A stretch of 64,000 nucleotides of DNA, taken from positions 22,032,227 through 22,096,226 of the forward strand of contig NC_134515.1 of assembly GCF_027942865.1 (NCBI RefSeq). The letters are read 5' to 3'. Of the stretch, positions 39,326-50,700 are shown in pieces. Below the pieces are notes generated by a model that saw only the letters and a program-made list of their open reading frames with translations, was not told the origin of the DNA and did not search any database. The position numbers and the translations under genes are program-made. Position 1 is the first letter of the stretch; every line of letters begins with the position of its first letter. The DNA is from Odontesthes bonariensis (taxonomy: Eukaryota; Chordata; Actinopteri; Atheriniformes; Atherinopsidae).

Positions 39326-40450
39326 CAATTCAGTTTAGTTTCAATTCGTTTTATTTATGTGGTGCCACATCACAATAAAAGTCAACTCAAGGCACTTTAA
39401 AGAATTAAGATGTGGAAAAACAAACATGCTAAGTTGTCAAACTAAAAAAAGAAACCAACAGATTGTTATAAAATTTTACTTTGATCCAATCCCCTGTCCT
39501 GAGCATGCATTCGGGGAAAAGGAAAATCTCTTATTTTGACAGGAAGAGACCTCCAGCCCAACCAGATTCAGGAAGGGTGGCCATCTGCCTGAGTCAGTTA
39601 GGAAGTTAGAGGACAGGACGACACATTCAAACATATAAAATCACAAGAACAGGCACACCTGCTATGGGATAGAAAAAGAACACAAAAATACCCCAAAGTA
39701 ACTGAAAGCAATAGCAACACATACAAACATGGAGAGTACAGAGAGCTGAGTGGGGAGAGGTGCTTTGTAGATCATGAGAGGTCCCCCAGCAGTCCAGGTC
39801 TGTAGCAACATAACTAACGAGACGGCACACGATCAACCAAGCCAGTCCTAAATATAAATGTAATCAAAAAGGATAATCTTAAACCTATTCATACTGGCAG
39901 CTGGCTCCACAAGAGAGGAGACTGACAACTGACAGCTCTGCCTCCCATTCTACTTTTAGAAACTCTAAGAGTTAGACCTGAAGCCTGAGAGCAAAGGGCT
40001 GCGCTGGGAAAATATTGACCGAGGAGATCTTTAAAGATGCAATGGAGCTTGATCATCATGAACGTTATGTGCGGAAGGGACGAATTTTAACTTCTATCCT
40101 GAATTTTACAGAGACCCAATGAGGAGAGGCCCAATTTTGTGGAAATATGATCTCTTCTTCATCCTCATCAGAGCTTTTCAGCATTTTGGATCAGCAGAAG
40201 GCTTTTCAGAAAATTATCAACACAACCAATTGATGACAACACTGGTAACAAATATTTGTACCAGTTCCTCAGCATCACTCTGAGATAGGATGTTTCTAAT
40301 TTTCTAATTAAAGAAGGTGGACCTGAAATGTGTTTTTGATGTGATTTAAAGGACAGATCCTGGATCCTGGAGGACAGATCCAGACTAATTACACGGCTAG
40401 ACAGTGTCTTCCTGAGGCTCTCATATTTTCCTGTCATGTTTTAGAGATAT
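39326..40450 (-). mobile_element. Interspersed LINE-derived repeat, minus orientation
   Basis: The 39326-39400 end (ttcaattcgttttatttatg with cacaataaaagtcaactcaa and ggcacttta) is the reverse complement of a LINE tail related to the one at 31349-31641. The body contains gaagagacctccagcc, gccatctgcctgagtc, ggagaggagactgac and cagcattttggatcagcaga, blocks of a repeat dispersed widely in teleosts. No intact frame. Confidence 0.6.
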
Positions 40451-42850
40451 CCCTACAGAGAGTGTCCAGCATTCCTGTCAAACACGGGAAAGCAACAAGA
40501 CGTTCCAGAGCTGTGTTGTCCCACTCAAGAAGTTACCCTGTAAGTGAATCATCAACCTGCCCATCACTCCACTTTTCTCCTTGCACTCAAACAAAATAAC
40601 TGTATTTCCCACAGCAGGTTTGTCTGGCTTCAGTTACACTCATACCTGGGATGGCTGCGTCAGCCACAGCAAGGACTGGTTGAACAAAGCTGCATGAACA
40701 CAGGCAGGAAGGGAGAGACTGCTGTGACCTTTCACCCAGTTTTCCAAGCATCTTGGGGAAACTGTGGGAATCCTGTGAAGCCAGGCAGCTTCAGCTTAAG
40801 CTCCCGCATGGATTGGGGAATAACAAAAAAGAGGAACCTCTGCTCTTTCTGTGTCTTTGTTCAGGTTAGTCAGGCCCCAACTGTTTTTAGTACATGTTGG
40901 CTGTGCTCATACTCATTGCAAGATCATTGCAACAGCTACTTTTCAAAACTTATCTGGGGAATATTATTAAGTAGTTACTGGCACGATAGCCCGCACTACG
41001 AGGACATGACATGACAAGTTCCACCAGGCCTGCGACGTCACCTGGCTTGATAGCACAAACATTAACAGAAGCTCAGATGTACATACTGTTCTTGCTAAAT
41101 GTTTGTGTTCAGTGTGTGACTGGGGTTTGGATGTCATCATCACTTCAGGGTGAATGTGTGTTGTGTATTGAGTTGCCTAGCACCTGGTAACTGTATAGGC
41201 CGAAACCTTATCATCACTACTTTAGTAGGTTCATAGTGAACTCTTCCTATCAACGTTCACCGGTGTGGCAATAACATGTCTGTATGCGAAAAACAAGCAT
41301 ACTAATAAAACTGGCACTTGTCTGAAGGCAAATCTGCTTTGAAGTTTCTGTTCATGTAACAAAGCATGGCTCTGCAACTTCCATTCTTGTGGCTTATATG
41401 AAATGACATTTCAGATTTACCATCAAAGTCTGTTGAACACATCAGCTGAAGTACACCTTCCAGATGCTCTAAGAGTCCAATTTGACTGGCATGGTACCTT
41501 TGATAATAGAATTTCTGTTAATAAAAACATTCAGTATAGATGACGGCACAGTATTTTGACCAAACAAAGCCAATAAATAGAAGCGCTCACTTAATTTCAG
41601 TTGTATAATTCAAATAAAGAGTGATATCATCACGACAGCTCCTGTCAAACTTGAGTTTCACTTGACACAGAGGACATAAGTGGGAATCCTTATACCTTGT
41701 ACAGTATGAAGTAAAATACTATTGACCGCCTGTCTGAGTGACAGAAAATGTATTGTGTTCCCTCCTTACTAAAGGTTCCACTTGGCAATAATCCCTAGCA
41801 GCATGCAGGTACACACATATGTGGACATAAACACTTCATGAGCACAAGCAAGCTGTGGAAACTTTTGTGGATTACGATGCATAAAGCGGTACGAGTTTCA
41901 CACACTAAAAAAAGGATCAAATTGGAAAAACACATAAGTATCCTTCACCTTAAGACCCTCGATCATGCAGAAAGCCATGCACGGCTCTGTGACCAGTCAC
42001 CAGTTTGCATAATCTGCAACAATAAAAGGAAGAGCAGACTCAAAGCTTGACTGCAGGGATCAGAGGTGACCACTAGGCGTTTTTTGAAACCTCCAGAAAG
42101 CTCATTGGTTACACAAATGGTGCATTCAGATAAAGCAGATATGATTGGCTAATATCATTTGAGAAGCACATTTAGGTCCTTCCCATCAGGCGGAATAAAA
42201 AGGGTGAGAGTGAGGGGGGAGGGGAATATGATCTATTTACTAATAATATTTAAAATTACATCATTAGCATCATTTGGCAGTGAGAATGAATCTGTTCAGA
42301 AATGTGTCTGAAATTTGTTTTAGTAAATATTCAGACGGTTGTTCTGAGGGGAGAAAATTGCAAAGTCACCAGTCAGTATTGATCGCCTAATTTAAAAGCC
42401 CACAAGAGAACCTGGCAATTTGCTATATTTTTTATACTGATCAAGTATCAACTTCACAACAATCTATCATTATGTAATAGAGATAAAGATAGTCAAAATT
42501 ATTCAAATATATATATTTTCTGACTCTGGTCCAAACTTTCCTCAGGATATAAATAGAAGGTCTGTTGACACAGTTTCTGCTCCTTATTCCAATTCATTTA
42601 ATCAAGCGTCAAGCTTGCTGTTTGATCAGGGTTTGGTCAACAGTTCTTCATCTTTTTCTGCTGTATGTGGAGCTTTGTGAGCAGACTCTAGGTCGGTTTT
42701 CTCACCCGTAGTCGTGCTTTTTAAAGACCGCGGCTGTTGAAAGTTGAGGCTGATCAGGGATCAGTCCCCAGTTCCAGTATCCTGCTGGTGCAGATTGACA
42801 GCTCATCTTGCCCTGCCCCCACCCTGTTGCCTAGAGGATCAGCCTGTGAA
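40450..42850. other. Intergenic, no gene recognised
   Basis: A 156-codon open frame at 40544-41014 (+) shows no domain, no signal peptide and no supporting splice sites, so I do not call it. The rest is AT-rich and featureless up to the tp53inp2 promoter. Confidence 0.5.
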
Positions 42851-42861
42851 GGGTGTAATAT

Positions 42862-43236
42862 TCCAATTGGTCGGTTTGGTTGAAGTGGGCGGGGGAAGGG
42901 GCGGAGTTGAGAATGTTGTGATCTCACAATCAGCTGTTTTGTACTCTCTATATTCTGATCCGAGGATCAGCTGGAGGCAGCAATAAACAGGAAAATCTGC
43001 AGCGGAGGGGGAAAAAAGGAAAGGAGGAAAAAAAAAAAGCTGCAGATGTTATGATCTGAAAACAGCAGTGTAACATTTTTACACGAAGCCCTTCTTCTAA
43101 GAAGAAAGCCTTTTATTTTTCTACAATGGTGTTCTAACTACCTCACATAAAGGCTATCTAAAGCTATGCTTTAAGAGTTGTCGTTTCTACTGTGTGTGAG
43201 ATCCCGTTTACAACTTGAATATTACTTCAAAGGCAG
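42862..43236 (+). promoter_or_regulatory. tp53inp2: Probable tp53inp2 promoter and noncoding first exon
   Basis: An inverted CCAAT (ATTGG, about 42866), GC boxes (ggcggggga and ggggcggag, about 42888-42906) and a TATA-like CTCTATATT (about 42946) cluster ahead of a strong donor GGCAG|GTAAGC at 43236/43237. The next good acceptor on this strand with a following start is at 46293, ahead of the tp53inp2 ATG. The exon is inferred; no transcript evidence. Confidence 0.45.
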
Positions 43237-44414
43237 GTAAGCTGTTTTCGGATTCTTCCACAGATCTATTTTGTCGTTGTTTTCTCTCGCACTATGCTCT
43301 CCACGGAGGTATCAGGCTGCATCTTTTTCAGCAAACATATAACGCATTCCTGATTTCTGTTTACTCACAGAAAATATCCATCGGCCAATCTGCCACCATG
43401 AAACCAAAGAACGTTACGGAATTACATGTCTTTGTCTGTCAGTGACCCATTACATGTTTCAGGCTGTTGACTGCTGTGTATTATACTGTCTGATGATGTT
43501 CTATTATTAGGACATGAATACTTTTGAAAGCAGTAATCGCTGTACAAATAAAACGGGCTTATATAGGTCGATTCGACGTCCTGTATTCCTTAAACGGCAC
43601 TGTCCTGCATACGCAAGCGGTCGTTGTTTTGCAAATTGCACCAAATGCTGATGTGGAGTCGAAGGCTGATGTTGGCGGTTTATGTGCGGCTGCTGAAGCC
43701 ATCGGGAGACGGTTTTTTTTAGATATAATTTTAATTTGTGTGCAAATAATACATGTTATTCAGTGTAACGCCCGGTTAAATGTATTACCCGAAGCTTATC
43801 CAGTCGATGTCTTTCGTGTTGTGCCGCTGAGCCACTACTGTCATTGCTCTGACCCTTCAGCTGTGGAGCTTATACGGATAATTCATGTTTAACCTGGATA
43901 ACCTACAAAGAAAGTCGTGTCTTCTCTCGGCTCTCGGCCGTGCGAAGTCGAGTCTGCTGTGTTATTTACCCGTCAAAAAGGGGAGGATATATTTGTATTT
44001 GAAATAAACATCAGTGCCGTTGGCAGCAATTGTTTCATAAGGGTAGTGCACTCGACAAAACGTCGACAACAGCAGCCATTCACACACGGACTCTTTGGGG
44101 CAGAGTGTAAGAAAATGGAGACAGGAAATGAAAATTCTGTGTAGGTTTTGAATACACCGTCATACGATCTTGTATGTTGCAATACGGTTTGATGTATAGA
44201 CCTCTTTTTCTCGCCCCCCCCCCCGTCACAAAATAGGCTAGAGCTGTCAGCGTCCGTGGGGTGACGTCACAGGCGTCTTGTTTTTATTTCGCGGATCCCC
44301 GCCCATCCCGCTCCTTTTTCTCCTCCTACTTCTCCTCAAACAGATCACTGCCCGAAGAAAGAGCTCTCACTCGAAAACATATTTACAGGCCTACATTTCA
44401 TAACACATATTTAA

Positions 44415-44466
44415 ACACACACAAACACACACACACACACACATATATATATGTATATATGTGTAT
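44415..44466. repeat. Compound (CA)n-(TA)n microsatellite
   Basis: About 28 bp of CA units with one interruption is followed by about 24 bp of ATATAT/GTATAT units. Confidence 0.9.
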
Positions 44467-44816
44467 ATTATACAACAAGTTATGGTAATCAACAGAGAGC
44501 AGATGTTAGATAATGCAGAGGGCAAAGTTAACAGGAATTAACCAAAGCAACCTATTTCAAAATAAAACAGGAAGCAAAGCAAATTAAAACCGAACGCAAA
44601 AAAGGGACCTTAGAAAAGCAATTGAGCACCAGAACATAATAATGATAACTGCAAAACACATAAGTAATCATGGTAGTGAGAATAATAATAGTGATGATAA
44701 TGATATTAACTATTGATAATATTAGAACGGTTTAAATTAGCTAAAAAGGAACTAACAGCCTGGACAAAAAGCCAAAAAAACAAAAATACTTACATCTCTG
44801 CACACCCGCAATTATT

Positions 44817-44840
44817 GGGGGGGGGGGGGGGGGGGGGGGG
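44817..44840. repeat. Uninterrupted G24 homopolymer
   Basis: Twenty-four consecutive G on the plus strand, flanked by attatt and cacagtc. Able to form a G-quadruplex. Confidence 0.95.
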
Positions 44841-46543
44841 CACAGTCTGAAGTCATCTGAAAGTTACAGCCTACAAGGATCAGAAGGGGTGGGGGATGTG
44901 CAAGGAACTGCAAGATTAGCATCATATTGACTTCCAAAACACCAGTTGTCAGATAAACTCAGTGCATTAATCTTTCTGCTATCTCTAATGAAACTTGCTG
45001 AATGTCAAGCACTATTTATTACTCTTAATGGGTTCATTTGAATTTCATATGATAAACGCTCTGTAAAAATCCATATAAAGACAATGTGTCTTATCCCGTG
45101 CCAGTATCAGAGGTTATATTTACACCAGCCAGACAGCTCTGAATTGGCTTTTACAATCGCCAAACTGATAAAAACGGTTTTATCAGGGAAGTTCTGCATT
45201 TTGTCCCCACTGACTGTTTGCAGGTGTGTTTAGTGGAAGTCTTTTAATTGAGCTTAAACTTAAGTAAACAAAACTTGGGTTTGAACATGTGAGGCTTGTT
45301 TGCTATGACTGTTGAAATATTTGTTTAACATTACATCATTAGGTTTTTAGTCAAAGTCATGCCCTTTACTGGGGTCACAGGCTTTACTTTACATGTGCAC
45401 AGTCAATGTGCTTGATGTTTTAAGAGTCTGCCTCTTTGTATTAAGTCCTGTCACCTCCTCCACCTCTTCCTCTTCTCTGGCCTTTCCATCTGTCCCTGTA
45501 CTGTCCTGAATGGTTATCTGGATCTAATGGGGGGAAGGGAGAGTTGTCATTGTCCACCAGGTCCTGGCTTGCTGATTAATGTCTTTCTTCATAAGTCACT
45601 TTTCCTTCATACTATGACATGCCTTCGGCTCAGTGTTTCGTGTGGAGGTCATAATGATGTGATCGCCAACCTATAGGAACCAGATGAAACCTCATGATTG
45701 AATTTGTTGTGATTTAGTAGACTCATTAATGCTCTTAAAATCAATACTTTCATACTTACACTGAATTTGATGAATGTGTGCTTGTGAGCCACTGACTTGT
45801 AGTGACAGACCTATGTGTATCATCTACACAACTTTAGCAGCTTTGAAGCTGTTGGTTTTTCCTAAATTCACTCTTGTCAACGCAGTTTCCGGTGTAGAAG
45901 CTATGAACTGATTTTACACCTAAAAAAAGGTGTAATTTCTGTAATTCTAATAGTAATAAAAACAAATTATTATTCCTGATTGAAGCATAAAGCTGAAACA
46001 AGTTATGAGCTTCTGTTTTCAGTACCACTACATGTCAACTTGGCAGTTTTTCATATCACACAGGTTTGAGTTGAGTTGAATAGCTCTACAGTGATGTAAT
46101 GTGTCTTGAGAAACTTTTGCCACAGACAGCGTTCGCTTTCTTTATCCTGTGTACTTTGACTAAGCTGTTGGAAATTAACTTGATAAGCGACTTCTCTTTT
46201 TTAATGTCATTTGGAAAGAAAATTCATTTGACGGCGAAGCACCTTGCCCATTCATCACAATTTATTCATTTCTTTTTGTCTCCCTCTCTGCAGGCCTTTG
46301 TTCCAAACCAAGTGAAACCTTATATTGCACTACAGAAGCCTGTTAAGTCCTGTTTGTCAATCTCAACATCAAGCAAGGAGCTTCAAGTGGAGACTAAAAC
46401 TCAGAAAAATCAGGCAAGAGAGCAGCATAGAACAACAACTGATACATTTTTTTTTTTTTTTAAATCAAAAAGGCAGCTATAGCTTTTTCTTTGTGGACGA
46501 CTAAAAGCACCACAGCCATCAACACTCGACAACACAAACAACA

Positions 46544-48299
46544 ATGTTTCAGCGTCTAAGCAACCTGTTGTTTGGAGAGGTAGAAGAAGTGGCAGCTGAG
46601 CTGAAGGGACCCAATCCATGTGTGACGGAGGCCGACGAAGAGGGATGGATGCTCGTCAACCTACCCGGTGAGTCTGAGAGTTTAGGGTTGCATTGGATGG
46701 ATTGCTGTGTAATTCTAACTTTGTGCTATGGCGGGAAAAAACCCAGTTGTGTATTACTGAGCAAGAATTAGCCTCATTCTCTCTTGCATGTGTGTAAATT
46801 TGACTAACATATGAGGGGAGGAGGTACTGATGGGGATGACGGAGTGGGGTGAAGAGTCAGTCCGGGTGTGGCGCAACTGCTCATCCACAAAAGCGCTCTG
46901 CGTCTAATGGCGGAAGCACAAAAATATCTGCGAACATCCATTTCCATCCACTTTGTTTATGATGTGATCATGACAAAGACAGTTATCAAGTATAAAAATT
47001 TGCTTTGGTGCCTGTTTTGGAGCCAATCAAATAACAGAATGTAAAAGTTCCTCTTCACGACAAACATTATGTCACTGACATAATCACAACCTCAGAGGGT
47101 CAACACAACTAATGATGTGACTCGTGTTTTGTGTTTCCTTACCCCCTCTCCTTTCCCTCCTCCAATTTTTTTAAAACACCTCAACATTCCCCACACCGGT
47201 ATGTGTGCGCGTGCGTATGTGACCCCTTGAAAATGACCCTCTCCCTCCTGCATGGCTTTTTGGAAAAATCTGCCACATTTGCAAAACAATGTTTGCAACA
47301 CCCCCCTCCGGTCTGAAATATCTGTCTTTATTGGTCTTCCCATCCCTGATTTCATCCCTACCATGCGCTCAGAAGAGTCTGGCTGCATGATGCGGGTGGA
47401 GGATGAGACGGGGTCTCCACTTATTGCACAATCATTACCAGACAGTAACTTATCAGATCACCAAAATACACACTCGAGGACAGAATGTCAAGGCCCCATT
47501 CCCTACCCGCCTCACAAGCGTCGTAGGACATATAAAAGTCGGGCACGGGGTGCAGTAGCACCATCAGACCCCCTGTCTTGCCCAAGCACTAGCCCATCGC
47601 TATTGGGTGCCACCACACCCGTAAGCCTGCCTAGACGGGCCAGACTGTCCACGCCCTCCTCCACGCCGTCGATGTCCCCAGGCTCTGGAAGTGAGAGTGG
47701 GGGCAGTGGGGGTACCAGTGGGGCAGGCTCAGAGAGAGGTTGCATGGATGAGAGCTGGTTTGTCACCCCTCCCCCCTGTTTCACTGCAGAGGGAGCCACA
47801 GCAGAGGCCAGCCCGATGGAAGACCTCCTCATAGAGCACCCCAGCATGTCTGTTTACGTCTCCCCAAACAACCTGTCCATGGTCTCCAACAGCAATCTGT
47901 CCATGGTTGGAGAGGAAAGTATGGTCAGCCTGGCAAGCAGTGTGAGGTGAGAAATATTCATGCATGCTGCGCCTAACCTTCACCTGCTTAAGCAAGCTCA
48001 GAGTTCTACCATTTTTATCTCCTTTTTGCAGCAGAGTGGCTGAACAGGCTGCTCCCCCCGCCACCCGCAGCACTATGCCCACCAGGGCGAGCCGTGGAGC
48101 AGCTGCCCAGGCCGGACCTCTGGCTAAGGTCACCCAAGTGGCCAGGGTCCAGCGTTGCAAAGCTCGCATGGAGCGGCGCCATCTGAGCCGCAACCACATC
48201 CAACGCCAAAACCGCACGAGGGAGCAGGTCCCTCGCCGTGCAGCGCATGCTAGAAACACCTTCCTTCACCAGCCCAGCAAGCGTAACGTCTGCCACTAA
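46544..48299 (+). CDS. tp53inp2: Tumor protein p53-inducible nuclear protein 2 (DOR-type autophagy regulator)
   Basis: Scaffold that shuttles from the nucleus, where it coactivates nuclear receptors, to autophagosomes, where it binds LC3/GABARAP. Coding exons: 46544-46667, 47373-47946 and 48032-48299; phases match and give 321 codons plus stop. The upstream part of the first coding exon starts at acceptor 46293. Residues 30-41 carry the acidic LC3-interacting region DEEGWMLVNLP with Trp35, the same position as in human TP53INP2. The second conserved block is MDESWFVTPPPCFTAEG (about 166-182), followed by SPMEDLLIEHPSMSVYV (about 188-204). The C-terminal basic block has RRHLSRNHIQRQNRTRE and ends with FLHQPSKRNVCH, like the family end. 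A basic cluster PHKRRRTYKSRARG (about 88-101) is a likely nuclear localisation signal. The protein is much longer than human TP53INP2 (about 220) because of an extended Ser/Pro/Gly-rich middle. Choice of paralogue 2 over 1 rests on overall sequence and on GGT7/NCOA6 next door. The last acceptor is a NAGNAG site. Confidence 0.92.
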
Positions 48300-50700
48300 A
48301 CTCTCCAAAAAATCAGGGGGCTTTGTTTACTCTGAGGGCATTAGTTTGCGTAGTAAATCAAGACACACGTGATGAAATATGTTCACCAACATCATAATTG
48401 CTTTAATTTCTGCATAATATATCATATTTCACCCAGATACCAGTAGATCAGCAGGACTCCCCCTGGTAGTTTTTAACCTATCCTGCTGTTAGGAACCAGT
48501 CGCTCTTAGTAGATCAGTGTAGAACTTTATTATAGACTCCTTTTTGTCAATTGCTTTATCCCCCCCAAAAAATAAACAAACAAACTAAAAAAAAAAGGCT
48601 TCATAATATTTCTCCAGGTTATACATGGTAGTAGTAATACCTGAAAAAACACAAAAAAATAGATTATGATAATGTTCTTTCTATCCTCCTCAAGTTATGT
48701 TATTTTCAAATTCATTCAACCATTGAAGCTCCTGTGTTCGTTTTGGAGAGTGGAGAGTTTTCTAGTGGAAACCTTGCAAAACGGAGACAAGTTAAGCCTT
48801 AGCATTATTTTTCAGCAAAAAAAACAACAAAAAAACAGCTCATCGTGTCTTCAAAGCTTTACGGTCATGGTAATTTTGTTCAAATTATTTTTGCTCAGAA
48901 GAGGCGGGAGACTATACCGTGAGTGGCAAGGGTGAGAGGAAAATCACACATTTGTTTCTCTCTGATTTGTTACGACAACATTTAAAGTGAAAGGAAATGT
49001 GAAGCAACCACTTTCGCCAGAGGAAACAAAGTGTTGTGAGTTTTCTCTCCTCTGTCTACTGAAGGAGATGAGCAAGTAGGAGATGGTGAGGGAATGTGCA
49101 AAACAGATTAAAGAGTAAAACAAATTATATGATTAATTAGGACAGGGCAGTGTTAAAAGGAGCGTGATTAGCAAGGAATGTTCATAGGGAAGCGGAATGT
49201 AGCCCCCTGAGCAGCCCTTGTCTGAGTGGCTCCCTGTAACATCTGTGCCCTCAAGGAAGGATTTTGGATGCAGTGCGAGCATGCAGGGCTTGCCTTTGGG
49301 CAACATGGAATGGCACGTTACTGGAAGTGCAAAGCGGTATTGATGGCAACTCTTTATTTTGTTTTGGTACACTGTTTTCTGCTCGTTTTGTCTTGGAAAT
49401 GTAGCTTCTTTTTTTTTTCTTTTTGCAAAGTTCCACCTAAAGAGGAAATTTAGGCTTCCTCCAAATCAGATGAAGAGATTTGACCTTTAAAAGACAACAC
49501 GTGTGCATCTTAAACAAAGCGATGATCGTCGATTGTGCGGTCTGTCACATGCCCAGCACACATCAGTCTCGTCCAGTCACAGTGGGCGCAGTGATCTGAC
49601 CTTGTTCATGTGGTCAACAAAAGAGGTATGAACTATTTACGTAGTCCCCCTTTATCGAAAACCTTTATAGGATCAAACTGTTAGGAGAAAGGGGAGGAGA
49701 TATCTCCTTTATGCCTCACAACAAGCATCCTTTCTCAATTGAACAAATTTAGCAACTATCATCCTGCTCATGGACGTGTGAACCTTTGCTAACATGTTGC
49801 TAACATCTACTCCATGACCGTCTGTCTCTTTGTTGTTCACACATCCAGCTCTAACAGAGTCCACTTTAGAGATCTAGCTTACTGATATGTATTCGACAAC
49901 AATAGTAAACAATGGTGCTGAAGTGTATACTAATGTTTGTAAATTATTTGAGACATGGATGTAAGTTTGCACTGTCATATATTTTGTGAGTCAAAGTTTT
50001 TAGCGGTGTGCTGTGTGCTTGGTTTTGGTTTTTCTTCGGTGATATATATTGTTTTTCTTTTCATTTTGACCCCAACTGTGTGTGAGAAGGCGTACTGACA
50101 CGTTAAATGCTAGAAATTCTCTGTTTTAGAGAAGAAAAGACAAAAAAAAAAAAGCATCAATGTTGGTTATCTTTATTTTTTCCTGTAAATATTACAAAAA
50201 AAAAAAAAAACAATTTATGATGCTCCGTTAGATGTCAAAGCCTCTCAGGACTCGAGTCCACAGCGTTGTGTCCAATTGGACTGATGAGAATCCACTCTTT
50301 GCCTCACCTCTGTGCTCATTTTCAAACCAGGAGGGCATTTCCCTGGCCAAAAGTGGTGTCTTTACCCCAATGTCCATCTCGTGATACTGAGATACACCAT
50401 AAGAGCAGCACTAGACTCAAAGTTGACGTGCCATAGGCAAACATTGCCCTCCAGAGGGTCCACTTAGCACAGCGCCTGCTGCATGAATGCCAGTGACATC
50501 ACAGTACAATGAATTGATTTCAATACATAATCACGGGTGTGTTCAAAAGACGGATTGTCTCTGGATTCATTTCTGATTGATTGTTGTTTGGATTGATTGG
50601 ATCACCAGAATGAATGAAATTAATTTCCCATGAATTATATTTGATCAGTTTTTATTTTCTGACAGAAATCTCATGAATAAATATGTTTTATTGAAAAGAT
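48300..50700 (+). other. tp53inp2: Probable tp53inp2 3' UTR
   Basis: AATAAA hexamers occur at 48571 and 50676, so a short and a long 3' UTR are both possible; mammalian TP53INP2 has a long one. No coding content recognised. Confidence 0.35.

Larger units (their letters stand above)
43237..46293 (+). other. tp53inp2: Inferred first intron of tp53inp2
   Basis: No coding exon seen. Contains a compound (CA)n(TA)n repeat and a pure 24-base G run. A 122-codon frame at 43524-43892 has no recognisable domain and is probably chance. Confidence 0.4.

Noticed and set aside
40544..41014. 156-codon open frame on the plus strand
   Set aside because: No domain or signal, next to a repeat block; probably chance.
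43524..43892. 122-codon open frame downstream of the inferred tp53inp2 first exon
   Set aside because: No family resemblance and it lies in the inferred intron.
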